From contig NZ_PGGN01000002.1 of assembly GCF_003010935.1 (NCBI RefSeq), forward strand, positions 1,178,001 through 1,242,000: DNA of 64,000 nucleotides, in the 5' to 3' direction. The notes below the pieces were generated by a model. The model was not told the origin of the DNA, made no database searches, and saw only the letters and a program-made list of their open reading frames with translations. Shown here piece after piece: positions 53,504 through 61,551 of this stretch (position 1 is its first letter; every line of letters starts with the position of its first letter). The stretch comes from Phyllobacterium endophyticum. GTDB lineage: Bacteria; Pseudomonadota; Alphaproteobacteria; Rhizobiales; Rhizobiaceae. The position numbers were made by a program, and so were the translations under genes.

Positions 53504-53665
53504 ATGACGATACAAACTGTTCCGCAGGATGTTTACCAGCGCCATGAAAGAGAATGGCAGATGTTGCGGGAAGCAATCGCCAAAGCAAAAAAGCAGGCAG
53601 ACAAGCCCGCTTTCACGATCCCCAGTGACCCCTATCTGAATTCTTCCAAAGACCGACCTCAGTGA
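53504..53665 (+). CDS. Small hypothetical protein, 53 aa
   Basis: ATG at 53504 has TCGGAG 7 bases upstream. Sequence MTIQTVPQDVYQRHEREWQM continues with a basic, helical LREAIAKAKKQADK and ends SSKDRPQ. Its last 7 bases overlap the convergent repressor gene. No family recognised. Confidence 0.6.
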   Translation: MTIQTVPQDVYQRHEREWQMLREAIAKAKKQADKPAFTIPSDPYLNSSKDRPQ

Positions 53666-54345
53666 TTGTCTGACTGGAGCGCTGTTGCCGTTGCCATCAA
53701 TCCGGCAATGGCAAAGCGCTGAAAATGTTGGACCATCGCTTCCTGCGCCTCGAGCCCGCCGGAGTTTATTCCCGGCAGGATGCGGGTGAATATCTGTTTA
53801 TTGCCGACCAGCAACATGGCGAAGGGTGCAATGATATTCAACGCGCAGCGGGTGACGACGGGATCGTCATGCGCCAGGCCGAGCATCTCCCCGATAATGC
53901 CGGTCACGACCAGCTTTTTGGGCAGGATTTCCTGCTGCACCAACGCGGGAAATGCCGGTGAGGGGGACAGAATCTCGCGGCTGAGAACACGCAGCGCCCA
54001 GGAGGACGATGCCGGGCCGATGATCGTACGCGCGATCTGGCCGATGAGCGTTTCCAGCTTGCCAACAGCGTCTCCCGGCCCTTCTGCCAGGGCGACGAGC
54101 TTGTCATAGGTCAGGAGCCTGCGATGAGCTTCAATGAGCACTGCGGTATAAAGACCTTCGATCCCGCCATAGTAGTAGTTTACAGCAGCAGAGTTGCTCC
54201 CTGCCCGCTCGGCAATTTCCTTGCCGGTGGCACGGTCAAAACCTTTTTCGGCGAAAACGCCGCCGGCGGCCTCCAATATCTGAGCTTTTGTTGTGGCGCC
54301 GTCTTCGCGACGGCCGGGTGACGTTCTCGGTGTTTTTCTCGGCAT
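53659..54345 (-). CDS. cecR: TetR-family repressor, CecR (YbiH) type
   Basis: A 228-aa repressor. N-terminal HTH at about residues 20-65 (ILEAAGGVFAEKGFDRATGKE IAERAG in pieces, then AAVNYYYGG), C-terminal DUF1956-like ligand domain (ALRVLSREILSPSPAFPALVQ). In E. coli CecR represses a YbhGFSR ABC exporter; here the same exporter is divergently encoded 91 bases away, strongly suggesting local control. Confidence 0.88.
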   Translation of the reverse strand: MPRKTPRTSPGRREDGATTKAQILEAAGGVFAEKGFDRATGKEIAERAGSNSAAVNYYYGGIEGLYTAVLIEAHRRLLTYDKLVALAEGPGDAVGKLETLIGQIARTIIGPASSSWALRVLSREILSPSPAFPALVQQEILPKKLVVTGIIGEMLGLAHDDPVVTRCALNIIAPFAMLLVGNKQIFTRILPGINSGGLEAQEAMVQHFQRFAIAGLMATATALQSDNH

Positions 54346-54364
54346 CTGACGACACTACACGACA

Positions 54365-54398
54365 TTTCAAATGATTGAAAGTTAAAATTGAAATTCAA
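54365..54398. promoter_or_regulatory. Palindromic operator candidates for the CecR-type repressor
   Basis: TTTCAAATGATTGAAA (54365-54380) is a 16-base near-perfect palindrome; TTGAAATTCAA (54388-54398) is an 11-base perfect palindrome with related half-sites. Both lie in the divergent promoter region between the repressor and exporter genes. Confidence 0.7.
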
Positions 54399-54436
54399 AT
54401 TTGACTTCTGCGCATTTTTGGCGGTATGATGAAAAC

Positions 54437-55471
54437 ATGAAAAAGCCTCTCCGTGTCATCCTTCTTCTTCTTCTCATCGCTGCTATTGGCGGCGGAGCCT
54501 GGTGGTATTTGCACCGGCCAGTGCAAAACGATGCCCTGACGCTCTACGGCAATGTGGACCTGCGGCAGGCGACGCTCGCGTTCAATGGCTCCGAGCGCAT
54601 TGCCGGTGTTCTCGTCGAAGAAGGCGACGTGGTGAAGAAGGGGCAGGTCCTGGCGCGGCTCGATACAAGCCGGCTGTCGCCGCAGGTGCGCGAAGCAGAC
54701 GCTACTGTCGCCGCCCAGCGCGCCATGGTGATGAAGCTGCGCAATGGCAGCCGCCCTGAAGAAATTGCACAGGCGCGTGCAAATTTGGCATCTGCCAAGG
54801 CAGACGCCGCAAACGCCAACATACAATATGAGCGGCGGGCTGCACTGACCGCAACAGCGACGATCAGCAAGCAGGACCTCGATACCGCCAAAGCCGCGGC
54901 GGCCGTTGCTGACGCCAAGGTGGAAGTGGCCCAGAGCGCGCTTGATCTTGCCATTGCCGGCCCGCGTGCCGAAGAGCTGCTGCAGGCCGAGGCGCAATTG
55001 CGCGGCAGCGAGGCGCAGCTGGCGCTGATACGGCAGGAACTGGAAGACGCGGAACTGATTGCACCCTTCGACGCGGTCGTACGCTCCCGCCTGATGGAGC
55101 CGGGCGAAATGGCCGCGCCGGCGAAGCCGGTATTTTCGCTTGCCACGATCGGCACGAAATGGGTGCGGGCCTACGTCTCGGAGGTCAATCTGGGGCATGT
55201 GCGCTCCGGCATGCGAGCCAGGATTACTTCCGACAGTTTTCCCGACCGGCCCCTCGATGGCTGGGTGGGGTTCATTTCGCCAATTGCCGAATTTACCCCC
55301 AAGACCGTAGAGACGGAAGATTTGCGGTCAAGTCTTGTCTATGAAGTGCGGGTTTTCGTCGCGGACCAGGATGATCTGCTACGGCTCGGCATGCCTGCAA
55401 CCGTGAAGCTGCTGCCCGATGCGGCGCCAAAGCCCCTGCCCCAGAGTTCCGGTCGCAAGGCAACGCCATGA
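54437..55471 (+). CDS. HlyD-family membrane fusion protein, YbhG-like
   Basis: A 344-aa periplasmic adaptor with an N-terminal membrane anchor (VILLLLLIAAIGGGAWWYL), a lipoyl-like segment (RIAGVLVEEGDVVKKGQVLARLD), a long coiled coil rich in Ala and Gln (EEIAQARANLASAKADAANA) and a beta-barrel domain (APFDAVVRSRLMEPGE). It links the ABC permeases to an outer-membrane channel. ATG 54437 gives the normal signal anchor. It overlaps the ATPase gene by 4 bases. Confidence 0.92.
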   Translation: MKKPLRVILLLLLIAAIGGGAWWYLHRPVQNDALTLYGNVDLRQATLAFNGSERIAGVLVEEGDVVKKGQVLARLDTSRLSPQVREADATVAAQRAMVMKLRNGSRPEEIAQARANLASAKADAANANIQYERRAALTATATISKQDLDTAKAAAAVADAKVEVAQSALDLAIAGPRAEELLQAEAQLRGSEAQLALIRQELEDAELIAPFDAVVRSRLMEPGEMAAPAKPVFSLATIGTKWVRAYVSEVNLGHVRSGMRARITSDSFPDRPLDGWVGFISPIAEFTPKTVETEDLRSSLVYEVRVFVADQDDLLRLGMPATVKLLPDAAPKPLPQSSGRKATP

Positions 55472-57228
55472 CGGCGACCGCGCCAGCCAATCCCGTTACG
55501 GCGCGGACCATCCACAAGAGCTTCCGCCGCGATACGGGAGAGACTGTCAAAGCGCTGGAGGGTGTTTCTTTTGAAGCCCGTCAAGGCACGCTGACCGCGC
55601 TCGTAGGTCCGGACGGTGCAGGCAAGACCACTCTGCTGCGGCTGATCGCCGGGCTGATGGTTGCCGATAGCGGCGAACTCTCGGTGCTCGGTGTCGATGT
55701 AGCGGCCGACCCGCAGACGATCCAGAACCGGATTGGATACATGCCGCAGAAGTTCGGCCTTTACGAGGATTTGAGCGTCCAGCAGAATCTCGATTTATAT
55801 GCTGACCTGCATGGCATCACCCGCGAAGAGCGCAGGGAAATATATCCGCGGCTGATGGAAATGACCGATTTGGGCCGCTTTACCCAGCGGCTTGCTGGCA
55901 AGCTCTCAGGCGGAATGAAGCAGAAACTCGGTCTTGCCTGCACGCTGGTGCGCTCGCCGGAACTTCTTCTTCTGGATGAGCCGACGGTGGGCGTCGACCC
56001 GCTGTCACGGCGGGAATTATGGGAGATCGTCACCAAGCTCGTGCACGATGATGCATTGACGGTCGTTGTCAGCACCTCCTATCTCGATGAGGCGGAGCTT
56101 TGCGACCATGCCGTCGTCATGCACCAGGGCAAGGTTCTGGCGCAGGGCAAGCCCGATGAAATCACCGCAACCGCGAAGGATTGCGTCTTCATCGCCACGC
56201 CCGGCAAAGGCACGAACGCACGATCGCTGCAAGCGCGGCTCTTTCGCCAGGAGGGCGTGGTCGATGCGGTGCCGGAGGCAGGCAAGGTTCGCGTCGTAAG
56301 GCAGCCGGACTTCACGGGCGACATCGGAATCGACGGAAAAGCAGTCGACCTGCAGCCAACCCGGGCGCGTTTCGAGGACGGTTTCATGGTGCTTTTCAGC
56401 GCAGTCGCCACCAAGAGCCATTCCAGCGAAGTGGCACTGGACAGGCCGAAGAGTGCAGGCGGCGACGAGATATCGGTAGAAGTCCACGATCTTGTGCGCA
56501 AGTTCGGTGATTTCACCGCTGTCGACCATGTCAGCTTTCAGGTGAACCGCGGCGAGATCTACGGCCTGCTCGGGCCCAACGGCGCCGGGAAAAGCACGAC
56601 GTTTCGCATGCTGTGCGGGCTGATGCCGGCAACCAGCGGCGCCCTGCGGGTCGCCGGGGCGGATCTGCGCACCTCGCGGGCGGAGGCGCGGCAGAAGCTG
56701 GGTTATGTCGCGCAGAAATTCTCGCTCTACGGCGATCTTTCCGTCGATGAAAATCTCGACTTCTTCGCCAGTGCCTATGGTTTGCGAGGCCAGAAGAAGC
56801 GCGATCGAATCGCGTGGTCGAAAGAGCAGTTCGAGCTTGGCGAACTTGCGACGCTGCCGAGCGGACAATTACCCGGCGGTTTCAAGCAGCGTCTCGCCAT
56901 GGCCGCGGCGCTGCTGCACGAGCCGGACATTCTGTTTCTCGACGAAGCAACCAGCGGTGCCGACCCGCTTGCCCGGCGCGAATTCTGGGGGCGCATTACC
57001 GCGCTTTCCGAGCAAGGCGTAACGGTGATCGTCACCACACATTTCATGGAGGAGGCAGAATATTGCGACCGTATCATCATTCTTGATGCGGGGCGTAATC
57101 TTGCGGAGGGTACGCCCGCCGAAATCCGCGGTCATGCCAAGCCGAAGGATGGCGAAGAACCGAACATGGAGGATGCCTTCATCGCCATCGTCGAGGAATC
57201 CCGCCGCGATAAAAGGGAGGCAGCGTAA
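55468..57228 (+). CDS. ABC transporter ATPase, tandem domains, YbhF-like
   Basis: A 586-aa fusion of two ATPase domains. Domain 1: Walker A GPDGAGKTT (about 49-57), signature LSGGMKQ, Walker B LLLLDEPT. Domain 2: Walker A GPNGAGKST (about 370-378), Walker B ILFLDEAT. The second signature is LPGGFKQ rather than LSGG, so domain 2 may be weak or asymmetric. Drives the efflux of drugs or lipids by the paired permeases; substrate unknown. Confidence 0.93.
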   Translation: MTATAPANPVTARTIHKSFRRDTGETVKALEGVSFEARQGTLTALVGPDGAGKTTLLRLIAGLMVADSGELSVLGVDVAADPQTIQNRIGYMPQKFGLYEDLSVQQNLDLYADLHGITREERREIYPRLMEMTDLGRFTQRLAGKLSGGMKQKLGLACTLVRSPELLLLDEPTVGVDPLSRRELWEIVTKLVHDDALTVVVSTSYLDEAELCDHAVVMHQGKVLAQGKPDEITATAKDCVFIATPGKGTNARSLQARLFRQEGVVDAVPEAGKVRVVRQPDFTGDIGIDGKAVDLQPTRARFEDGFMVLFSAVATKSHSSEVALDRPKSAGGDEISVEVHDLVRKFGDFTAVDHVSFQVNRGEIYGLLGPNGAGKSTTFRMLCGLMPATSGALRVAGADLRTSRAEARQKLGYVAQKFSLYGDLSVDENLDFFASAYGLRGQKKRDRIAWSKEQFELGELATLPSGQLPGGFKQRLAMAAALLHEPDILFLDEATSGADPLARREFWGRITALSEQGVTVIVTTHFMEEAEYCDRIIILDAGRNLAEGTPAEIRGHAKPKDGEEPNMEDAFIAIVEESRRDKREAA

Positions 57229-57230
57229 CC

Positions 57231-58364
57231 ATGACCGCGTCCAAACGCGGCAGCCTGCGCCGGATACTCGCGCTGGTTCGCAAGGAAAGCTGGCAGGTGG
57301 TGCGCGACCCAAGCAGCATCGCCGTCGGGATTGTCATGCCGATGGTCCTGTTGATCCTGTTCGGCTATGGCCTTTCGTTCGATCTGAAAAACCTGCCGGT
57401 AGCATTGGTCATGGAGGAATCATCGGCAGAGGCGAGCGCGGCGGTTTCCGGCTTCGAACTGTCGGATTATTTTCAGACGCACCCGGTCAAGACCATGGCG
57501 GAGGCAGAACGGCTGCTTGCCGACAAGACAGTGAGCGGCATCGTGCGCATTCCGCCGCAATTTGCCCGCGACGTACAGAACGGTACGGCGGAGATTCAGG
57601 TCGTCGTCAATGGCAGCGATGCCAACACGGCGCGTATAGCGCTGGGTTATGCGCAGGGGGCTATCGGCACCTGGCTGGCGCGGGAAGCCTCCGAGGGCAA
57701 GCCATTGAACACAGGCGCATCCATCGATCTTCAGACACGGCTTTGGTTCAACACTGCCAATGACAGCACCTATTTTCTGGTGCCGGGGCTGATCGTACTT
57801 GTCATGACGCTGATCGGCGCATTGCTGACGGCACTTGTAATAGCGCGCGAATGGGAGCGCGGCACATTCGAAGCGCTGTTCGTGACGCCTGCGCGGCCAG
57901 GAGAAATCCTGCTTGGCAAGACCGTTCCATACTTCGTGCTTGGCATGCTGGGATTGGCCCTCTCGGTCATCGGCAGCCAGTTGCTGTTTGGTGTTCCCTT
58001 GCGCGGATCGCTGTGGATATTGATCATCGTATCGATGCTATACCTGCTGGTAGCGTTAGGCATCGGGCTCTTGATCTCGTCGCTCACCAAGAATCAGTTC
58101 GTGGCGAGCCAGATCACGCTGATCATCACTTTCCTGCCGGCGATGATGCTTTCAGGCTTTATGTTCGACATCAGAAGCATGCCACCTGTCATTCAGGGTT
58201 TCACTTACATTTTTCCAGCGCGCTATTTCGTCAGCGTACTGCAGACCCTGTTCCTGGCCGGGGATATCTGGGCCGTTATCCTGCCCAATGCTGCCGTGCT
58301 TGCGGCCATGGCAACGTTTCTGATGACCGCAAGCGTCTTCGCCACCCGCAAAAAGCTCGGATGA
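57231..58364 (+). CDS. ABC-2 type permease, YbhS-like
   Basis: A 377-aa inner-membrane permease. One N-terminal helix (SIAVGIVMPMVLLILFGYGL), a periplasmic loop, then a cluster of five to six helices (LIVLVMTLIGALLTALVIAR, MLGLALSVIGSQLLFG, ILIIVSMLYLLVALGIGL). Starts 2 bases after the ATPase gene. Works as a dimer with the next gene product. Confidence 0.92.
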   Translation: MTASKRGSLRRILALVRKESWQVVRDPSSIAVGIVMPMVLLILFGYGLSFDLKNLPVALVMEESSAEASAAVSGFELSDYFQTHPVKTMAEAERLLADKTVSGIVRIPPQFARDVQNGTAEIQVVVNGSDANTARIALGYAQGAIGTWLAREASEGKPLNTGASIDLQTRLWFNTANDSTYFLVPGLIVLVMTLIGALLTALVIAREWERGTFEALFVTPARPGEILLGKTVPYFVLGMLGLALSVIGSQLLFGVPLRGSLWILIIVSMLYLLVALGIGLLISSLTKNQFVASQITLIITFLPAMMLSGFMFDIRSMPPVIQGFTYIFPARYFVSVLQTLFLAGDIWAVILPNAAVLAAMATFLMTASVFATRKKLG

Positions 58365-58371
58365 GGCGGTC

Positions 58372-59493
58372 ATGAGAGAATCATTCTTCCGCATAATCGC
58401 GCTGATCCGCAAGGAATTGCTGGCGATGTTCAAGGATCCCAAGAGCCGTTTCGTGCTGGTGCTTCCGCCCATCCTGCAATGTCTGATCTTCGGCTATGCG
58501 GCGAGTTACGATCTCAACAATGTGCCCTATGCGTTGCTTGACCACGATCACAGCGCAGCATCCGTCGAGCTGGTCGCAAAGCTGGACGGTTCCGGTATTT
58601 TCAGCCGCGTTGCCACATTGCAGCGGACGGCGGATATCAACGAGTACATCAACGACGCGCGCGTCCTTCTGGTCGTGGTCATCGATGAGGATTTCGAAAG
58701 ACGGCTGATGGCGGGAATGCCCGCGAAATTGCAGGTCATAGCCGATGGGCGCAATTCCAATACTGCTGGCACCGCGCAGAGCTATATAAGCACGATCGCA
58801 ACGGATTTCACGACCCAGTGGCGCGCACAGAATGGCCAGGAAACGAGCAGTGGTGTCAAGGTCACGACCCGCGCCTGGTATAATCCCAGTCTCGAAACGC
58901 GCTGGTACATGATTCCATCATTGATCGGCACGATCACGATGATGATGACTTTGATGCTGACGGCAATGTCCGTAGCCCGCGAACGCGAAGCCGGTACATT
59001 CGACCAGCTGTTGGTTACACCATTCCGGCCATCCGAAATAATGGTAGGAAAAGCACTTCCATCCATGCTCGTCGGACTTTCCCAGGCGACGACCATCCTG
59101 CTCGTAGCGCAGCTATGGTTCCAGATACCTTTCGCCGGATCCTATTTCATCTTGTATCTTGGCCTTGTGCTCTTCCTCGCGGCGGCGGTGGGTATCGGGC
59201 TCTTCATTTCTTCGCTTGCCGGCAATATGCAGCAAGCAATGATCTATTCGTTCATACTGCTGATGCCGTTCATGCTGCTGTCGGGTCTCACGGCGCCCAT
59301 AGGCAACATGCCGGAAATCCTGCAATACCTGACATTGATCAATCCGTTGCGCTATGCCATCAGCATCACGCACCAGGTTTACCTCGAAGGCGCGGGGTTG
59401 AGCCAATTGCTGCCGGAGATGCTCGCTCTTGTAGCGATCGCTGCGGTCACCCTGCCCTTCTCCGCCTGGTTGTTCCGGAACAGGCTAACGTAA
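58372..59493 (+). CDS. ABC-2 type permease, YbhR-like
   Basis: A 373-aa inner-membrane permease related to the preceding one, with the same topology (VLPPILQCLIFGYAASYDLN, MIPSLIGTITMMMTLMLTAM, YFILYLGLVLFLAAAVGIGL). It is the last gene of the four-gene exporter operon and lies 7 bases after its partner. Confidence 0.92.
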   Translation: MRESFFRIIALIRKELLAMFKDPKSRFVLVLPPILQCLIFGYAASYDLNNVPYALLDHDHSAASVELVAKLDGSGIFSRVATLQRTADINEYINDARVLLVVVIDEDFERRLMAGMPAKLQVIADGRNSNTAGTAQSYISTIATDFTTQWRAQNGQETSSGVKVTTRAWYNPSLETRWYMIPSLIGTITMMMTLMLTAMSVAREREAGTFDQLLVTPFRPSEIMVGKALPSMLVGLSQATTILLVAQLWFQIPFAGSYFILYLGLVLFLAAAVGIGLFISSLAGNMQQAMIYSFILLMPFMLLSGLTAPIGNMPEILQYLTLINPLRYAISITHQVYLEGAGLSQLLPEMLALVAIAAVTLPFSAWLFRNRLT

Positions 59494-59524
59494 TCCACCC
59501 CTGCCCGCCGAGGATGAACTTCCT

Positions 59525-60112
59525 CTAGTTCGACCCCGGAAAGGACTTCATGGCAATGTCGATAAGCCGGTAAATTTCATCGCGGGCTGCGCCACTCGAC
59601 GCCTGGACTGCGGTCCCTTGAGCAATGGTCAGGAGGTAGCGTGCGAGATCGTCCGGATTACTGTCAGCGGGCAGATCGCCCTCGCGCTTGGCCCGTTCGA
59701 AGCGCCGGGCCAGCGCCTTCTGCGCCACCTGGCGACGCTCGATGATCGTCTTCTGTATGGCTTCCGCGGCCTCGCTGCACCCCATCGCGGCATTGATACC
59801 AAGGCATCCACCGGGATTGCACTCTTCCGTCTGGGCATCGGCAAAACCATGGAGTACGTCAAGCGCGACCACGCGCGCACTCGGCTGTTCAAGCGCCTTC
59901 CAGAAGAAGGACATGTAATTTTGTTCATAGCGCTGCAGCGCCATGCGGAACAGCTCTTCCTTGTTGCCGAAAGTTCCGTAGAGGCTTGGCTTGGTGATAC
60001 CCATGCCATCGGTCAGGTCAGTGATGGACGTGCCTTCATAGCCCTTCCGCCAGAATAGCTCCAAAGCCGTCTGCAAGGCATCATCCGCATCAAATTCCCT
60101 GGGCCGCCCCAT
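59525..60112 (-). CDS. TetR/AcrR-family repressor of the RND pump
   Basis: A 195-aa repressor. HTH near the N-terminus (DDALQTALELFWRKGYEGTS, ITDLTDGMGITKPSLYGTFG), C-terminal ligand domain with a CNPGGCLGINA cysteine pair. The ATG at 60112 has GGGAG at good spacing; ATG 60118 is too close. It is divergent from the efflux operon, and two palindromes occupy the space between, so it probably represses both itself and the pump. Confidence 0.9.
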   Translation of the reverse strand: MGRPREFDADDALQTALELFWRKGYEGTSITDLTDGMGITKPSLYGTFGNKEELFRMALQRYEQNYMSFFWKALEQPSARVVALDVLHGFADAQTEECNPGGCLGINAAMGCSEAAEAIQKTIIERRQVAQKALARRFERAKREGDLPADSNPDDLARYLLTIAQGTAVQASSGAARDEIYRLIDIAMKSFPGSN

Positions 60113-60134
60113 GGACATTACTCCCTAAAAGAAT

Positions 60135-60150
60135 TATACCGACCGGTATA
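60135..60150. promoter_or_regulatory. TetR operator 1
   Basis: TATACCGACCGGTATA, a near-perfect palindrome with a central mismatch, 22 bases upstream of the repressor start. It matches operator 2 in 15 of 16 bases. Confidence 0.85.
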
Positions 60151-60158
60151 AAATTCCA

Positions 60159-60187
60159 TTGACAGCTGTTGCATCGCCGCCTTATAT
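60159..60187 (+). promoter_or_regulatory. Sigma70 promoter of the RND operon
   Basis: A consensus -35 TTGACA (60159-60164) and a -10 TTATAT (60182-60187) separated by 17 bases, lying between the two operators. Operator 2 begins 9 bases after the -10 and would overlap the transcription start. Confidence 0.8.
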
Positions 60188-60196
60188 CAGCCGTTC

Positions 60197-60212
60197 TATA
60201 CCGATCGGTATA
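60197..60212. promoter_or_regulatory. TetR operator 2
   Basis: TATACCGATCGGTATA, a perfect 16-base palindrome over the expected start of transcription of the efflux operon. Its centre is 62 bases from that of operator 1, about six helical turns. Confidence 0.88.
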
Positions 60213-60294
60213 TAACGTCAATGCTCAATTCGATGTTCGAATTCGGATTCGCCACTCCTCCCATTGGCGGAAACTTCAAAGCAGGATGACCACG

Positions 60295-61518
60295 ATGTCA
60301 ATCAGCACTCTAAGAAAAAGCCTATACGCCAGCGCCCTGGTTCTCACGCTTGCGACAGCGGGCGGGACTTATCTTCTCGACATGCAGCAGAGCCACGCGG
60401 AAGGCGAGAAAAGCCAGGCGGCGCCCGCGCCAGCCACCCCTGTTTCAGTTGCGGTCGTGAAGTCCCAGCCTGTCACACGGTGGAGCGAGTTCTCGGGAAG
60501 ACTCGAGGCAGTCGACCAGGTGGATGTTCGCTCACGCGTTGCCGGCGCCATCCAGTCGGTTGCCTTCAAGGAAGGTGCAATCGTCAAGCAGGGCGACCTC
60601 CTGGTCAAGATCGACCCTGCGCCGTACGAGGCGGAAGTCGCACGTGCAAAGGCACAGGTGGCAGCCGCAGAATCAAAACTTGCCTATGCAAAGGGCGAGC
60701 TTGCTCGCGGCAAGCAGCTTGTGACCTCGCGCTTCGCTTCGCAAAGCGACTACGACCAGCGCCTGAATGTTCAGATCAGCGCGCAGGCGGATCTCGAAGC
60801 GGCGAAGGCCGTTCTCCAGACCGCGATGCTCAACCTTGACTGGACGGATATACGCGCACCGATCAGCGGCCGCGTTGGCCGTATCGAGATCACGCCGGGC
60901 AATCTGATCGCCGCGGGACCAAGCTCGCCGCTCTTGACCTCGCTGGTATCGATCAGCCCGATCTATGCAAGTTTCGAGGCTGATGAGAACGTCGTTGCCA
61001 ATGCGCTTGCCGATCTTCCGGAAGGCTTGAACAGCCGCGACTTCGTCGACCGAATCCCCGTTCAGATGGATGTTCACAGCAGGGACGGTATCTCCGGCAA
61101 GCTGCAACTGATCAATAACAGCGTTGACGCCTCAAGTGGCACGGTCAAGGTTCGCGCTGTCTTCGACAATGCCGATGGTAAGCTAATTCCAGGGCAGTTC
61201 GCGAAGGTTCGCATGGGCCAAGCCAACGAGCACAATGAATTGCTGGTCGACGAAAAGGCTGTAGGAACAGATCAGAACAAGAAGTTCGTCATGGTCGTAA
61301 ACCCCCAGAACGTCGTCGAATACCGCGAAATCTCGCTTGGCGCGAGGACCGATGGTTTGCGGATCGTCACGGCTGGATTGCAGGCGGATGACAAGATCGT
61401 GGTCAACGGCCTGCAGCGCATTCGCCCAGGCTCACTCGTCGCCCCGGAGATGGTGGCGATGGGCGGCAAGGCTCCAGACCTGCAGGCGCTGGCGGATCAG
61501 GCCAAGGTCAAACAATAA
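60295..61518 (+). CDS. RND efflux membrane fusion protein, BepD/AcrA-like
   Basis: A 407-aa periplasmic adaptor. It has an N-terminal signal or anchor (LVLTLATAGGTYLLDM), lipoyl halves (VRSRVAGAIQSVAFKEGAIV and DLLVKIDPAPYEAEV), a coiled-coil hairpin with LAYAKGELARGKQLVTSRFA, and the barrel segment IRAPISGRVGRIEITPGN. The ATG at 60295 has AGG at a good distance; ATG 60286 overlaps it. It links the downstream RND pump with a TolC-type channel encoded elsewhere. Confidence 0.93.
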   Translation: MSISTLRKSLYASALVLTLATAGGTYLLDMQQSHAEGEKSQAAPAPATPVSVAVVKSQPVTRWSEFSGRLEAVDQVDVRSRVAGAIQSVAFKEGAIVKQGDLLVKIDPAPYEAEVARAKAQVAAAESKLAYAKGELARGKQLVTSRFASQSDYDQRLNVQISAQADLEAAKAVLQTAMLNLDWTDIRAPISGRVGRIEITPGNLIAAGPSSPLLTSLVSISPIYASFEADENVVANALADLPEGLNSRDFVDRIPVQMDVHSRDGISGKLQLINNSVDASSGTVKVRAVFDNADGKLIPGQFAKVRMGQANEHNELLVDEKAVGTDQNKKFVMVVNPQNVVEYREISLGARTDGLRIVTAGLQADDKIVVNGLQRIRPGSLVAPEMVAMGGKAPDLQALADQAKVKQ

Positions 61519-61551
61519 TTCAGAGCCCTTCATCGGGCAGGCGGAATTGAT

